From positions 1 through 64,000 of the IMG/VR virus record IMGVR_UViG_3300032093_000087: DNA of 64,000 nucleotides; one strand, given 5' to 3'. This DNA comes from a virus. Below, piece after piece: positions 33,935 through 43,180 of this stretch. Below the pieces are notes generated by a model. It made no database searches. It was given only the letters and a program-made list of their open reading frames with translations, and had not been told where the DNA came from. The translations under genes were made by a program, and so were the position numbers. Within the stretch, counting starts at the first letter, position 1. Every line of letters begins with the position of its first letter.

Positions 33935-35473
33935 TTAATATATAGCTCTATCTCCGGCTGACCTACCACATATCACCCATATGTTTTCAGGTTTAAAAGT
34001 AGATTTACCCCATTTAGCTAATAATTTTTTTTCCATTATTGGACCAAATTTACCGTTAGTTGGTAAACCTAGACAAGCTTGTACCTCTTTTATATTACCA
34101 TATATATCAGTACATCCTAATTTATATTCACCAGTACAGTCAGCGTAAACCGTCGGATCATTAGCGTCCCCGTCCTCTAGTGATACTTTTGGTTTTTCTT
34201 CCTCATCTTTTTTGTTTTCATCATCTTTAGCACCACCGTCACTATCACCACTATCACTATCACCATCCTCTTCAGTATTGTCACCAGATCCAGCACATTG
34301 TACTTCATAAGTGTTATCACCAGCGGTAATATATAGGATATCACCATCAATTTCCCATTCTCCGGTATAACTACCATTTCCTGTTTTAAATTCACCATCA
34401 TCATAAAATACACCACCACCTAATCTGTCTAATTCAGAGTTACCGGTGTTAGCTATTGATAATGAATCCCCACTACCATCAGCGTAATTTTGTAAATCCT
34501 CTTCACGAGCCATTCCGGTTATACAAACTGGAAAAGGTGATGAGTCCCTTGATGTTAAAAATTTATAAGCTAAATATAAACCAAGAGCTCCACCAACTAT
34601 ATATACAAAGTATCTAACACCTTTATACCCCCATAATCTTGTACCAGTTGCGGCCGCTTTTTCTTTAAAACTTTGCCATCTTGTTTTTTTACCTGTTGGG
34701 TCTGTAGGTGGTTTTTTTGTTCTTTTACCTGGTGTTCCTTTTTTTGGTTTAGTTTTTATTGGTGTAACCTTACCACCTTTAACATTTGTTTGAGCTTGTT
34801 TTAATAATCTATCTCTAGTTCCTTGTCCAGCGTTTGTATTTTTACCTAATCTTCTTTGTTCTTTTTGCCATTGTTTTAATAGTCTATCGTATTCTGTTTT
34901 TACAGCGTTTGAATTGGTTACATTTGATTTTTTACTGGAGTTTTTATAGACCGCTGTAGCTATTTCATCTGCCGCTGAATCACTATAACCCATCTTTTTA
35001 AATCCAGCTTTTATTTGGTCTTTTGATTTTCCAGAAGCTTTTATTAATAGATCATCTGTATTAGCTAATTGTTTAATCAAAACATCTTTAGCAGCTTTGT
35101 TAGCTCCTGAATTAATTACATGAACCCTAAGTTGACCCATTGAAGTTTTAGTCAAAGTTCCCTTACTTAAAGCTATTAAAACATCGTCCGCGTTTCTAGC
35201 TACTTTTGCAACACTTTTACCACCAACCTCAATAGTATAACTTATTTTACCGCCAGCACCTCTTAAAATGTCATCAGCAACGTTTCTAGCGGCCGCTCTA
35301 GCACTTCCTTTTAACGCAGCTTCACTACTAGCACCAAATAAAGCTCTAAACAATCCTTTTAACGGTTGTTCCATTAAAAGGTCTTCGAAAATAAATTCTC
35401 TATTTTCGGTTAAAGTATGTTTTGAGTCATACTTCATCATTAATAAAATTCTTTTTACAACGTCTTCACTCAT
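33935..35473 (-). CDS. Leader-bearing membrane protein with peptidoglycan-binding-like end
   Basis: 512 residues. A leader-like N-terminus ends FEDLLMEQ (residues 29-36). A helical basic region follows to about 270, with SAAADEIATA-like helices and a KTKPKKGTPGKRTKK basic linker. One membrane segment YFVYIVGGALGLYLAYKF lies near 288-305. An acidic GDSDSGDSDGG linker then leads to a C-terminal module with VQACLGLPTNGKFGPIMEKK, like a PG_binding_1 domain. A packaged protein that spans the inner membrane and touches the wall during DNA entry would fit. Confidence 0.7.
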   Translation of the reverse strand: MSEDVVKRILLMMKYDSKHTLTENREFIFEDLLMEQPLKGLFRALFGASSEAALKGSARAAARNVADDILRGAGGKISYTIEVGGKSVAKVARNADDVLIALSKGTLTKTSMGQLRVHVINSGANKAAKDVLIKQLANTDDLLIKASGKSKDQIKAGFKKMGYSDSAADEIATAVYKNSSKKSNVTNSNAVKTEYDRLLKQWQKEQRRLGKNTNAGQGTRDRLLKQAQTNVKGGKVTPIKTKPKKGTPGKRTKKPPTDPTGKKTRWQSFKEKAAATGTRLWGYKGVRYFVYIVGGALGLYLAYKFLTSRDSSPFPVCITGMAREEDLQNYADGSGDSLSIANTGNSELDRLGGGVFYDDGEFKTGNGSYTGEWEIDGDILYITAGDNTYEVQCAGSGDNTEEDGDSDSGDSDGGAKDDENKKDEEEKPKVSLEDGDANDPTVYADCTGEYKLGCTDIYGNIKEVQACLGLPTNGKFGPIMEKKLLAKWGKSTFKPENIWVICGRSAGDRAIY

Positions 35474-35484
35474 TTTTTTTTATA

Positions 35485-36912
35485 TTAAAATTCTTCTGGG
35501 TAATCAATACCAGCTTCTGGTTCACTTTTAACTATTTCATCCGATATTTTACCCTCAGTTTCTTCTTTAGCTTTTTGTATTTGTTCTGGGGTTATCTCAC
35601 CACTTTCAGCTTTTTGTTTACACGTCCAATCGTCAAGACCAAAATAGTCACATATCGCACCTGTTAATAACATAGCTCCACCAGTTGTGGCAACAATAAC
35701 ACCTTTTGATGGCACAACATAATTAGCACCTTGACCAATCAATGTTTGTTTTAGTGTTTCTTTTGATCCCGTTCCAGCCGCTGTTTTAGTTACGGTTTTG
35801 GTCGCGGTTGAGGATCCACCCTTAGCTAAACTAGCTAAACTAGCTTCAGCTTTACTTCCATAATTAGCTAACCATTTAATACCTAATTTTTCGCCTATAA
35901 ATTTAACTCCTTTAGCTATCCACCCACCAATTTTTGACAAACTAGTTGTGATTATCCCTAAAGCTTTACCAAGTATCGGTATTTTACTAGCCAATCTCCA
36001 AACAGCTGAAATAGATTTTACTCCAGCTACCGCTACCGCTTTTAAACCTTTACCAATTAATGGGAATAGTAAGGAAATCGCGTCTATAATAATGTCAAAC
36101 CAACTCCAAGCGTACTTACCACTTTCATATTTACCACTCAACATTTTATAAATGTCCCATATCAACAAAATACCAAATATAATTAATGTTGGTATTTGAC
36201 CAACACCAGGTATAAAGCTAACAGCGGTTAATACACCAATACCAAGAACTGACATCGCTAAACTCCTAAGACCCTCCATTAAACACTCAACAAAGTTATT
36301 AGTTAAACATTTCCAAGCTGCAACTACCGCGTCCTTAACTGTGTTATATATGTTCTTAACTGTTTTAACACCATAATCCCATGTTTTCTTTGCCACATTT
36401 TTAAGTCCACCCTCTTTATAAGCTTTAACAACTTTTTTACCTTTATCATAAGCCCAGGTAACCGGTCTATAAGCGATGAAATCTTTTGAAAATGGGTTGT
36501 ACCAAGACTCTGTCAACCCGATTATAAAGTCCCAAGATTCTGAAACATGTTCTACTATTAAATCATCATCTTTGGATTCATTTATCAACAATAATCGATC
36601 ACCAAATGTATCTTCCCATTCAGTTATAATATTTAACGCTTCATTTTTATCACAAACTATTTCCACTAAGTTATTTAAGAATTTTCTAGAGGATGAAAGT
36701 AAACGATCACGATCTATAATTTTATTTGCGTATTCAAATAAATTAACCTCTTTAACCATATTAACAGCTTGTGGTATGTTTTCTGGTGTGTATTTAATTA
36801 AACTTTTATGATTATTTTCATCTACCGACTCAAACACTGATATTATACCTTTGTTGGTAAACACATACCTCATGTCTCTAGTTAGACCTATAAATTTTAA
36901 ACTTTTTTCCAC
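35485..36912 (-). CDS. Large protein with hydrophobic toxin-carrier-like domain (GTG start)
   Basis: 475 residues starting at GTG (complement 36910-36912), supported by AAGTATTTATAATAAAA upstream. Residues about 205-300 are hydrophobic with Gly (SVLGIGVLTAVSFIPGVGQ, then TLIIFGILLIWDIYKML and LLFPLIGKGLKAVAVAG). This is similar in style to the domain of the 24983 protein. Residues 370-400 are Thr/Ala-rich. The C-terminal tail is acidic. Likely membrane-interacting; function unknown. Confidence 0.68.
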   Translation of the reverse strand: MEKSLKFIGLTRDMRYVFTNKGIISVFESVDENNHKSLIKYTPENIPQAVNMVKEVNLFEYANKIIDRDRLLSSSRKFLNNLVEIVCDKNEALNIITEWEDTFGDRLLLINESKDDDLIVEHVSESWDFIIGLTESWYNPFSKDFIAYRPVTWAYDKGKKVVKAYKEGGLKNVAKKTWDYGVKTVKNIYNTVKDAVVAAWKCLTNNFVECLMEGLRSLAMSVLGIGVLTAVSFIPGVGQIPTLIIFGILLIWDIYKMLSGKYESGKYAWSWFDIIIDAISLLFPLIGKGLKAVAVAGVKSISAVWRLASKIPILGKALGIITTSLSKIGGWIAKGVKFIGEKLGIKWLANYGSKAEASLASLAKGGSSTATKTVTKTAAGTGSKETLKQTLIGQGANYVVPSKGVIVATTGGAMLLTGAICDYFGLDDWTCKQKAESGEITPEQIQKAKEETEGKISDEIVKSEPEAGIDYPEEF

Positions 36913-36956
36913 GACTTTTTTATTATAAATACTTAATAATGATAAAAAATAATTTT

Positions 36957-37202
36957 TTAAATTAAAGTATTTGCTTTACCTCTAGTTGTTTTATATAATG
37001 AAGTCCATGTCACCTTATCATCTATTGTGTTAGCTACACTTCTGGTTAATCCGGTTTCCCATTTTGTCACTGTTGGATATCCGGTTGTTGTACCAGCTGT
37101 TGATGTCCCCGCTCCAGTAGCTCCAGCGTCCTGTTCTTTGAATTCAGAACGACCTAGGTCAATGTAATTATTCATTAATAAAATTATCTCGTCTAGATTC
37201 AT
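36957..37202 (-). CDS. Small protein with Thr/Gly linker (81 aa)
   Basis: Starts MNLDEIILLMNNYIDLGRSE, an amphipathic beginning, then an AGTSTAGTTTG linker and a basic end (KTTRGKANTLI). It is the first gene of the large leader-type operon and carries an AATATTTATC motif. Function unknown. Confidence 0.65.
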   Translation of the reverse strand: MNLDEIILLMNNYIDLGRSEFKEQDAGATGAGTSTAGTTTGYPTVTKWETGLTRSVANTIDDKVTWTSLYKTTRGKANTLI

Positions 37203-37223
37203 AATACTTTTATGATAAATATT

Positions 37224-37253
37224 TTGATTTGAAATAAAAAAACAATATATTTG
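37224..37253 (+). promoter_or_regulatory. Bacteroidota-type promoter (lipoprotein)
   Basis: TTG, 19-nt spacer, TATATTTG, 22 nt before the ATG. Confidence 0.7.
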
Positions 37254-37275
37254 TCAAATACTTAATATAAATTAT

Positions 37276-37782
37276 ATGAGAAAAATAATCAGTTTTGCCT
37301 TAGTGTCAATAGTTCTGTCCTCCTGTTTGAAATATGGTGAACCTGATTCACTATCTTTAAATGGTGAATACCGTGTTGATAAAATAACCTATGAATTGAC
37401 GGATAACTCTCAGACAACAAATTCTATGGTTTTTTATCCGGGTGATTTGTACGTCAACCCAAATGAAAAATTTCCTTTAGACACAATCGAGGTGGGATTC
37501 ACACCAATTCATATTGATTACAGTATGATCAGGTTCAGACCAATTTTAAACCCAGACGGATCTAAAGATTGGACTAAAGAGTATACTTATTATGTCCAAG
37601 GTCACAATAATATATATGATAATGGGTATATGACCTTCGATTGTGAGGGAACCCATAGGATTTGGAAAATTATCGACGACGGACTTGAGTCTTTGGTTCT
37701 TAGGACACAAAATTCTTGGTATAGTGGTAGTTCAGGTCCCTCAGAATCGATAACAATTTACTTAACAAGGGTTGGTCCTTAA
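37276..37782 (+). CDS. Lipoprotein (168 aa)
   Basis: MRKIISFALVSIVLSSCLK has a lipobox LSSC (Cys17). The mature part is beta-rich and resembles small lipocalin-like host-surface proteins (LNGEYRVDKITYEL, LVLRTQNSWYSG). Host-type promoter, so possibly expressed early; may alter receptor access. Function not proven. It ends 4 bp inside the convergent acidic gene. Confidence 0.8.
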   Translation: MRKIISFALVSIVLSSCLKYGEPDSLSLNGEYRVDKITYELTDNSQTTNSMVFYPGDLYVNPNEKFPLDTIEVGFTPIHIDYSMIRFRPILNPDGSKDWTKEYTYYVQGHNNIYDNGYMTFDCEGTHRIWKIIDDGLESLVLRTQNSWYSGSSGPSESITIYLTRVGP

Positions 37783-38087
37783 ATAAATTCTGATTTTGGT
37801 ATTCTGTTTGGATGTACTATGTAATACTCATTCATAAAATTAATTAGTACATCCTCATCTACCGATTTAAACTCATCATCAAAGTCGTCAAACTCGTCAT
37901 CTTCAACGTACTCGGTTAGAAAGTCATAATTTTCCTGTATTAAATCAAACCCAAAATCAGTAGCTTCACCCAGACTAATTATATCTGTCCTTACCTCGTC
38001 CTCAGAATCAATACTCAACCTAAACGACACTTCAATAGTATTTGAGTCTTCATATATGTAATAAGATACAATCTCTTGTATTTCCAT
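37779..38087 (-). CDS. Acidic hypothetical protein (102 aa)
   Basis: Starts MEIQEIVSYYIYEDSNTIEV; nearly one third of the residues are Asp/Glu. It follows the 232-residue acidic gene by 2 bp. No family recognised; acidic proteins may act as DNA mimics or bind cations, without proof. Confidence 0.6.
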   Translation of the reverse strand: MEIQEIVSYYIYEDSNTIEVSFRLSIDSEDEVRTDIISLGEATDFGFDLIQENYDFLTEYVEDDEFDDFDDEFKSVDEDVLINFMNEYYIVHPNRIPKSEFI

Positions 38088-38089
38088 TT

Positions 38090-38788
38090 TTAATTATACT
38101 TCTTAAATCTTCTAAACATGTCCAAGGACTCGTTTAGTTTCTCAATAAACTCCGGTAGTATCTCCTCATCGACCTCCTCGAAGTCAATATTAACATCGTT
38201 AAAACCCTCATCATCTTTAGGTTCTAAAGTATCCCCCATGTCCAAGTCAGACATGTTAATTTTAAATTTATTCGATTTTGGGAATTCTTTCTCACTATAA
38301 TCAACCCCACCTCTTAAATCCATGATGTATGGATCGTCAAATCCCTCACCAAGTTCAATTTCAAAGTCATTATCACAATGATCACAAGAATCCACATCAA
38401 CATCGTCATTAAAAAATTTACCTAGTGATACAAAATCAACATCATCATCCCCTGGGGATGGATAATCATCGTGGTATGAATCTGAATTAGCGTTCATATC
38501 CACCAAACTATCCATATCGACAGTACCATTTTTTAAATGGTTTTTACCATCAGCGATTCTATCATGTCGATCAATGTCTTCATTAATATTCATGTTAGTG
38601 TAGGTCTTAACATTTCCTTTATTTGACACGGTAATTCCGTTTTTATCGTTTGCGAAGTCCTGAACATATAAAGGTTGTTTATTTTCACCTTTAGAGTATT
38701 CGGTAACATATCCGTCGTACACCGTTTTATGTTTGTCAAGAATATTTTCTCTCTCTTCTTTTGTTATTTTGAAAAAGTATTGGTTCAT
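38090..38788 (-). CDS. Acidic protein with class-3 leader-like N-terminus
   Basis: 232 residues. The start MNQYFFKITKEERENILDKH resembles the TEDEKKDIL form seen at 61147. The middle has Cys-x2-Cys-like CDHC and many Asp/Glu. A helix NESLDMFRRFKKYN closes the protein. Preceded by a phage-type motif. Function unknown. Confidence 0.62.
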   Translation of the reverse strand: MNQYFFKITKEERENILDKHKTVYDGYVTEYSKGENKQPLYVQDFANDKNGITVSNKGNVKTYTNMNINEDIDRHDRIADGKNHLKNGTVDMDSLVDMNANSDSYHDDYPSPGDDDVDFVSLGKFFNDDVDVDSCDHCDNDFEIELGEGFDDPYIMDLRGGVDYSEKEFPKSNKFKINMSDLDMGDTLEPKDDEGFNDVNIDFEEVDEEILPEFIEKLNESLDMFRRFKKYN

Positions 38789-38814
38789 AATAAATTTTTA
38801 ATATAAATATATGT

Positions 38815-39654
38815 TTATTTCATCTTTTTTGATCCACCCTTAATGTTGGTCCATAATTTGAATAATTCCATTGAATCTCGTTTGATTATTTGGGTCATGT
38901 TCCTAAAATATCTTGAGTTGTATTCATCGTATTCCTCATCACTCATTTCCGAGTCGTCACTCTTGTCGTCCTTCATTTGTTTTTCAGCTCCTAGGACCAT
39001 TACACGTTTAACATCATCGGCCATATCTAACATCATATCATAATATTCCTCAAAATCATCAAATATATCTGTATATTTGTGTTCATGTTCAATTCTTTCC
39101 CTACCTAAATAAAGGTATTGGGGTGACATCATCATATTTACTATCCCAGATCTTCTAAGTAATTCAAAAAATTTAGATATTTTACCAACATCATAAAATT
39201 TAGATAAATCCACAAATTTTTGAGCTGGACCATTTTGATCCGCTTCCATCAGAAAACGTTTTTTACTTTTTAATATATATCTTTCTGTTACCTGATTATC
39301 GACCCACTCAATTTTCCACCACTCATCGATCCATTTCAATTTTTCCGGATTACCGGACTCAACAGATGAACAATTTTTATTTTCACAAAAATCTAAATCT
39401 GATTGATACTCTACCTTACATATTTTACAAAATTTACCGTCAATTAGATCCAATGTAGGTCCAACTTTCCATTTTACTTGATATTGTTTTAATCCAAATA
39501 CTGTATATACTTTCTCCACCTTTCCAGGTGTACCTTTTACCTTTTTTTCACTTGACGGACCTTCTATAGTGTCGGACATTGATTTACAAACGACCATATC
39601 ACCGATATTTAATGGAGCGTTTTCCGTTTTTATCATTCTCTTACCTTCAGACAT
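38815..39654 (-). CDS. Zinc-ribbon-like hypothetical protein
   Basis: 279 residues. An N-terminal beta region (NIGDMVVCKSMSD, KVEKVYTVFGLKQYQVKWK) resembles a small SH3-like fold. A Cys4 cluster CKICKVEYQSDLDFCENKNC (about residues 76-95) could bind zinc. After it come KKRFLMEADQ (a leader-like L-M-E inside the chain) and a helical acidic C-terminus. Function unknown. Confidence 0.65.
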   Translation of the reverse strand: MSEGKRMIKTENAPLNIGDMVVCKSMSDTIEGPSSEKKVKGTPGKVEKVYTVFGLKQYQVKWKVGPTLDLIDGKFCKICKVEYQSDLDFCENKNCSSVESGNPEKLKWIDEWWKIEWVDNQVTERYILKSKKRFLMEADQNGPAQKFVDLSKFYDVGKISKFFELLRRSGIVNMMMSPQYLYLGRERIEHEHKYTDIFDDFEEYYDMMLDMADDVKRVMVLGAEKQMKDDKSDDSEMSDEEYDEYNSRYFRNMTQIIKRDSMELFKLWTNIKGGSKKMK

Positions 39655-39699
39655 TACTATTTTTATTAAATAAATATTAGGGATATTTATAATGTAGTT

Positions 39700-40320
39700 A
39701 TGAAAGTTTTAATATCACAAAATCAATATAAACACCTAGTACTCGAGAGTACCAATTCCAAGATTAGTAATGAATTGGAAAAAATGAAGTCGTTCACCAA
39801 AGATTTACTAATTAAGAGTAAAAAACAGTTGGGTTTTGATTTAAAATTTCTTTTAACCTGGGGAGCTACAATTGGGGGTTTAATGTCCCCTGTATCAGAT
39901 TTTATATCTGGTGAGTATCCAGAACTATCAGATAAGGATTTAACATTACTTACAGTTGGGTGTGTTCTAACTTACTTTACCGATAATAGGGAAAAACTAA
40001 ATGTTGTCCTAGAAAAGATTAAAAAGGAAGGTCTTGTTGATGTTTTCGATTCAATGTTATTGAAAGTTGACGAATTAAAAAATACTTTTATTTCTTTTAT
40101 TGATAGTTTATCAATTACCACTCATTCATTGAGTAATATGTTAGCTTACACCTTTTTAATTCCAATACTACCACAATTATACGATATGTCAGTGTCTGGT
40201 GTTGATACTAACGATATTAATGAAATAACAAAAAGAATTGTTTTATTTTTTGGGTCCACGGTCTCTGGGATAACAATCAAAGAAATTATATCAAAGATTG
40301 TTGGTAAATTTAAAAACTAA
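39700..40320 (+). CDS. Leader-bearing membrane protein
   Basis: 206 residues starting MKVLISQNQYKHLVLEST, a class-2-like leader with V-L-E at residues 14-16. Four hydrophobic stretches follow (LLTWGATIGGLMSPV, LTLLTVGCVLTYF, MLAYTFLIPILPQL, VLFFGSTVSGITI). Likely an inner-membrane protein, or one that inserts on ejection. GGATATTTATAATG lies just in front. Confidence 0.68.
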   Translation: MKVLISQNQYKHLVLESTNSKISNELEKMKSFTKDLLIKSKKQLGFDLKFLLTWGATIGGLMSPVSDFISGEYPELSDKDLTLLTVGCVLTYFTDNREKLNVVLEKIKKEGLVDVFDSMLLKVDELKNTFISFIDSLSITTHSLSNMLAYTFLIPILPQLYDMSVSGVDTNDINEITKRIVLFFGSTVSGITIKEIISKIVGKFKN

Positions 40321-40721
40321 CCAGCTGTAGTTACCACATGTAACCCGACCTCCAGTGTTAATGAACCTAATGACATGTTTATATATGGCGTTGTTGTCCA
40401 TACTTGACCAGATTCATTTTTAACCACATTTAACTCACCATCAAACGAAATATTATTAAATGACCCAGATAATTTGTCAACATAAAAATTTATGTTATCA
40501 ACTAATGACGAAACTTCATATTCACACTCATCACAATCAACATCAAGTAACTTAACATAAATAATAAATTCGTAAACTGTATTACCATCTGTGGAATAGT
40601 CGTGTATATCATAGTCCCATTCAGCTTGATCCCTGAGAACTGAGTGTAATCCGGATCTAGCAATCATCATTTGTTTTATAAAACCTACTTTGTTTTTATA
40701 TCTTTCTTTATATCTACTCAT
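40317..40721 (-). CDS. Hypothetical protein (134 aa)
   Basis: Starts MSRYKERYKNKVGFIKQM; a basic start and then a mostly beta region with a VDCDECEYEV segment. It overlaps the start of the zincin gene by 4 bp, so the two are coupled. Function unknown. Confidence 0.62.
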   Translation of the reverse strand: MSRYKERYKNKVGFIKQMMIARSGLHSVLRDQAEWDYDIHDYSTDGNTVYEFIIYVKLLDVDCDECEYEVSSLVDNINFYVDKLSGSFNNISFDGELNVVKNESGQVWTTTPYINMSLGSLTLEVGLHVVTTAG

Positions 40722-41338
40722 TGTTTATTTTTCATCATTAACAATTTATTTATAATTTTTTCAGACTGTGAGTCAGTTAAACGGTGTAAATCCTTATGAG
40801 TTTTATACCAATTCCTAACAATTTCCTCAAATGGTTTTCTTGTCAACTTTGATAACCGGTTAAATCCAAATATCTGAGCGTCCATTTCATGTGGTTGTAG
40901 GTAATATTTGTATGGATCAGTCTCATCTTTTTTATTTAAATCAAACATACCTTTATTTTTTTGGTCCACATGTCTAATTTCATGAGCTACGATCTCATTT
41001 AACTCACCAATCAGATCATAAGCCATCACCCTTTTATTTTTTGGGTTGTACTCCAGGTTAATTTCGATTATTTCCTCCTCACCATAGTAATTCGCGTCAA
41101 CTCTAAAGTTATCAATTGACTCATTTATCGACATTTTAAATTCAATCGTCAAACTTTCATTCAATCCAGGAAAATCATATATCATAATACGATCCTCAAA
41201 ATACTCTGGTAAATAAAAGTCACCCTCCTCATTATCCTTAAATACAATAATAAGATCTTTTACTATTTTTCTAATAACTTCACGTCTTCTATTGTCCTCG
41301 ATTAATACGGTTTCCATTATAATTTTTTTCAAATTCAT
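40718..41338 (-). CDS. HExxH metalloprotease-like protein
   Basis: 206 residues. Around residue 127 it has NEIVAHEIRHVDQ, a zincin active-site helix (HEIRH). The N-terminus MNLKKIIMETVLIEDN contains leader-like I-M-E and L-I-E. It is adjacent to a 134-residue gene. Possibly a virion-associated protease like that at 20489. Confidence 0.68.
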   Translation of the reverse strand: MNLKKIIMETVLIEDNRRREVIRKIVKDLIIVFKDNEEGDFYLPEYFEDRIMIYDFPGLNESLTIEFKMSINESIDNFRVDANYYGEEEIIEINLEYNPKNKRVMAYDLIGELNEIVAHEIRHVDQKNKGMFDLNKKDETDPYKYYLQPHEMDAQIFGFNRLSKLTRKPFEEIVRNWYKTHKDLHRLTDSQSEKIINKLLMMKNKQ

Positions 41339-41359
41339 AACAATAAATACAAATCTAAT

Positions 41360-41390
41360 TTGATTATTAACCCTAATATACGTATTTTTG
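41360..41390 (+). promoter_or_regulatory. Bacteroidota-type promoter (thioesterase/GMP reductase)
   Basis: TTG, 20-nt spacer, TATTTTTG, 14 nt before the ATG. Confidence 0.7.
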
Positions 41391-41404
41391 TAAAAAATTA
41401 AACA

Positions 41405-41827
41405 ATGGAATTATTAAACTCACACCCAATTAAGAAGTCCGATTTAGGTTTTCATGGTAATTTATTTGGTGGTAAACTTTTAGCTTGGATTGACGCTTCC
41501 GCCGCTGGTTACGCAATGCAGTTATGTGACACCCCCAGGATGGTAACAGTATCAATTGACAAGTGTAACTTTGAAAAACCAGCTAGGGAAAGTCAGTTAC
41601 TAAAAATATATGGAAAACCTTCCGATATTGGTCATACCTCGGTTACATTATACATGGAAGCTAGAGCACATAACGTATATACTGGAAAACAAGTGTTGGT
41701 ATTAAAAACACAAATAAAATTTGTCCATATTGATGAGGAGGGGAACCCAATCCCAATTGGAGAAAAAGGTAAAAATAGAATAAATAGAATAATTGAATTG
41801 GAGAACAACAATGAGAAAGAAGTTTGA
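41405..41827 (+). CDS. Acyl-CoA thioesterase, hotdog fold (YciA-like)
   Basis: 140 residues with hotdog thioesterase features: NLFGGKLLAWIDASAAGYA (residues 20-38) and the following VTVSIDKCNFEKPAR and GHTSVTLYMEARAHN. It hydrolyses acyl-CoA to free fatty acid and CoA. Rare in phages; it is transcribed from a host-type promoter and overlaps the GMP reductase start by 17 bp, suggesting a coupled metabolic pair. Confidence 0.88.
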   Translation: MELLNSHPIKKSDLGFHGNLFGGKLLAWIDASAAGYAMQLCDTPRMVTVSIDKCNFEKPARESQLLKIYGKPSDIGHTSVTLYMEARAHNVYTGKQVLVLKTQIKFVHIDEEGNPIPIGEKGKNRINRIIELENNNEKEV

Positions 41828-42773
41828 TTTTAATGATATAACCCTACTACCTAATTTTAGTTTAGTTGAGAGTAGGTCAGAATGTGATACAACCTGTACA
41901 TTTGGTAATCACCATTTTAAATTACCAATAGTACCGGCAAACATGGAAAGTATAATCAATGTGGATTTAGCTATTAAATTGTCACAAAAGGGGTACTTCT
42001 ACATATTACATAGGTTTGATGTTGATGAGGTGTCGTTTGTTCAATATATGACAGACCATAATCTAATATCGTCAATATCGATTGGTGTAAATGAGGAATC
42101 GTATAAACTTATTGATGAACTTTTATCCAGGGATCTAATACCACATTTTATAACTATAGATATCGCTCACGGACACTCAATCAAGATGAAAAAAATGGTT
42201 GAGTATGTTAAAAACAAATTACCTGGTGTATTTTTAATTGGTGGGAACGTTTGTACCCCAGAAGCTGTAATAGATCTTGAGTCCTGGGGGTGTGATTCGG
42301 TTAAATGTGGTATTGGTGGGGGATCCGCTTGTACAACTTACCACTCAACCGGATTTGGAAACCGGGGATGGCAGGCTTCGATGATCGAAGAGTGTGTTTC
42401 TGTAGCTAGAAAACCAATTATAGCTGATGGATCAATTAAAGAACATTGTGACATCACAAAAAGTCTTGTTTTAGGAGCTTCTATGGTTATGGTTGGTGGA
42501 ATGTTATCAGGATACGTAGATTCACCTGGAGAGAAGGTTAAAAACGTAATAGACGGACACTGGTATAAGGAGTTCTGGGGGAGTGCTTCATCGTCCCAAT
42601 CAGGTAAAACAAATAGAATAGAAGGTATTAGAAAATTAGTCCCTTACAAGGAGATATCTGTATTTGAAAAATTACGTGAGATCGAGGAGTCTTTACAAAG
42701 TTCAATATCTTACGCTGGTGGGGATCATAAAACATTAAAAAGTTTGGATTTAGTGAAGTACGTCATTAAATGA
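41811..42773 (+). CDS. guaC: GMP reductase/IMP dehydrogenase family protein
   Basis: 320 residues from MRKKFDFNDITLLPNFS; an alternative upstream start is unlikely given the overlap. The TIM-barrel motifs are LPIVPANMES, DIAHGHS (about 115-121), LIGGNVCTPE and the catalytic Cys loop GIGGGSACTTYHSTGFG (about 171-187), followed by KPIIADGSIKEH and MVMVGG. GMP reductase would convert GMP to IMP, altering purine pools during phage growth. No CBS domains are present. The loop reads YHSTGFG where cellular enzymes usually have RxxTGVG. Confidence 0.85.
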   Translation: MRKKFDFNDITLLPNFSLVESRSECDTTCTFGNHHFKLPIVPANMESIINVDLAIKLSQKGYFYILHRFDVDEVSFVQYMTDHNLISSISIGVNEESYKLIDELLSRDLIPHFITIDIAHGHSIKMKKMVEYVKNKLPGVFLIGGNVCTPEAVIDLESWGCDSVKCGIGGGSACTTYHSTGFGNRGWQASMIEECVSVARKPIIADGSIKEHCDITKSLVLGASMVMVGGMLSGYVDSPGEKVKNVIDGHWYKEFWGSASSSQSGKTNRIEGIRKLVPYKEISVFEKLREIEESLQSSISYAGGDHKTLKSLDLVKYVIK

Positions 42774-43148
42774 TCACCATGTTCTACAAGCCCAGTATCT
42801 AGGTTTCCATCTAGGTCCTGGATTATCACAATTATGTCTGGCCCTGAACGATTTTCGTCGTTCGGGGTTATTCTTTTTAATTGTCATTCGTTTACCTTTT
42901 GCTGATTTACCACCAAAACCAAAATTTACTTTAACAACCTTACCTTTGTCATTTTTTACGTAAACTTTAAACTTCTTAATGTCACCCTGCATTATTTTAC
43001 CTAGTTGTACTTTTCTACCCTGGTACTCAGCTTCGTTTAGGTACCCAACCTCCTCAACAGAACCATAAACATCCTCATACAGATATACATCAAATTCCTC
43101 TTTGATGATTTTATGAAGTATTTTTTTTATTTGTGATTCATTAATCAT
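42774..43148 (-). CDS. Leader-bearing protein with Arg/Cys-rich C-terminal motif
   Basis: 124 residues starting MINESQIKKILHKIIKEE (leader, I-K-E). The longer upstream frame is rejected because a phage-type motif at 43181-43188 lies inside it. The C-terminus NPERRKSFRARHNCDNPGP and then RYWACRTW forms a compact basic, aromatic, Cys-containing module seen repeatedly in phage proteins. The module may bind DNA or RNA. It meets the GMP reductase gene stop to stop. Confidence 0.75.
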   Translation of the reverse strand: MINESQIKKILHKIIKEEFDVYLYEDVYGSVEEVGYLNEAEYQGRKVQLGKIMQGDIKKFKVYVKNDKGKVVKVNFGFGGKSAKGKRMTIKKNNPERRKSFRARHNCDNPGPRWKPRYWACRTW

Positions 43149-43180
43149 AAAATCTTTTGTTAATATTCGATATTTATTAT

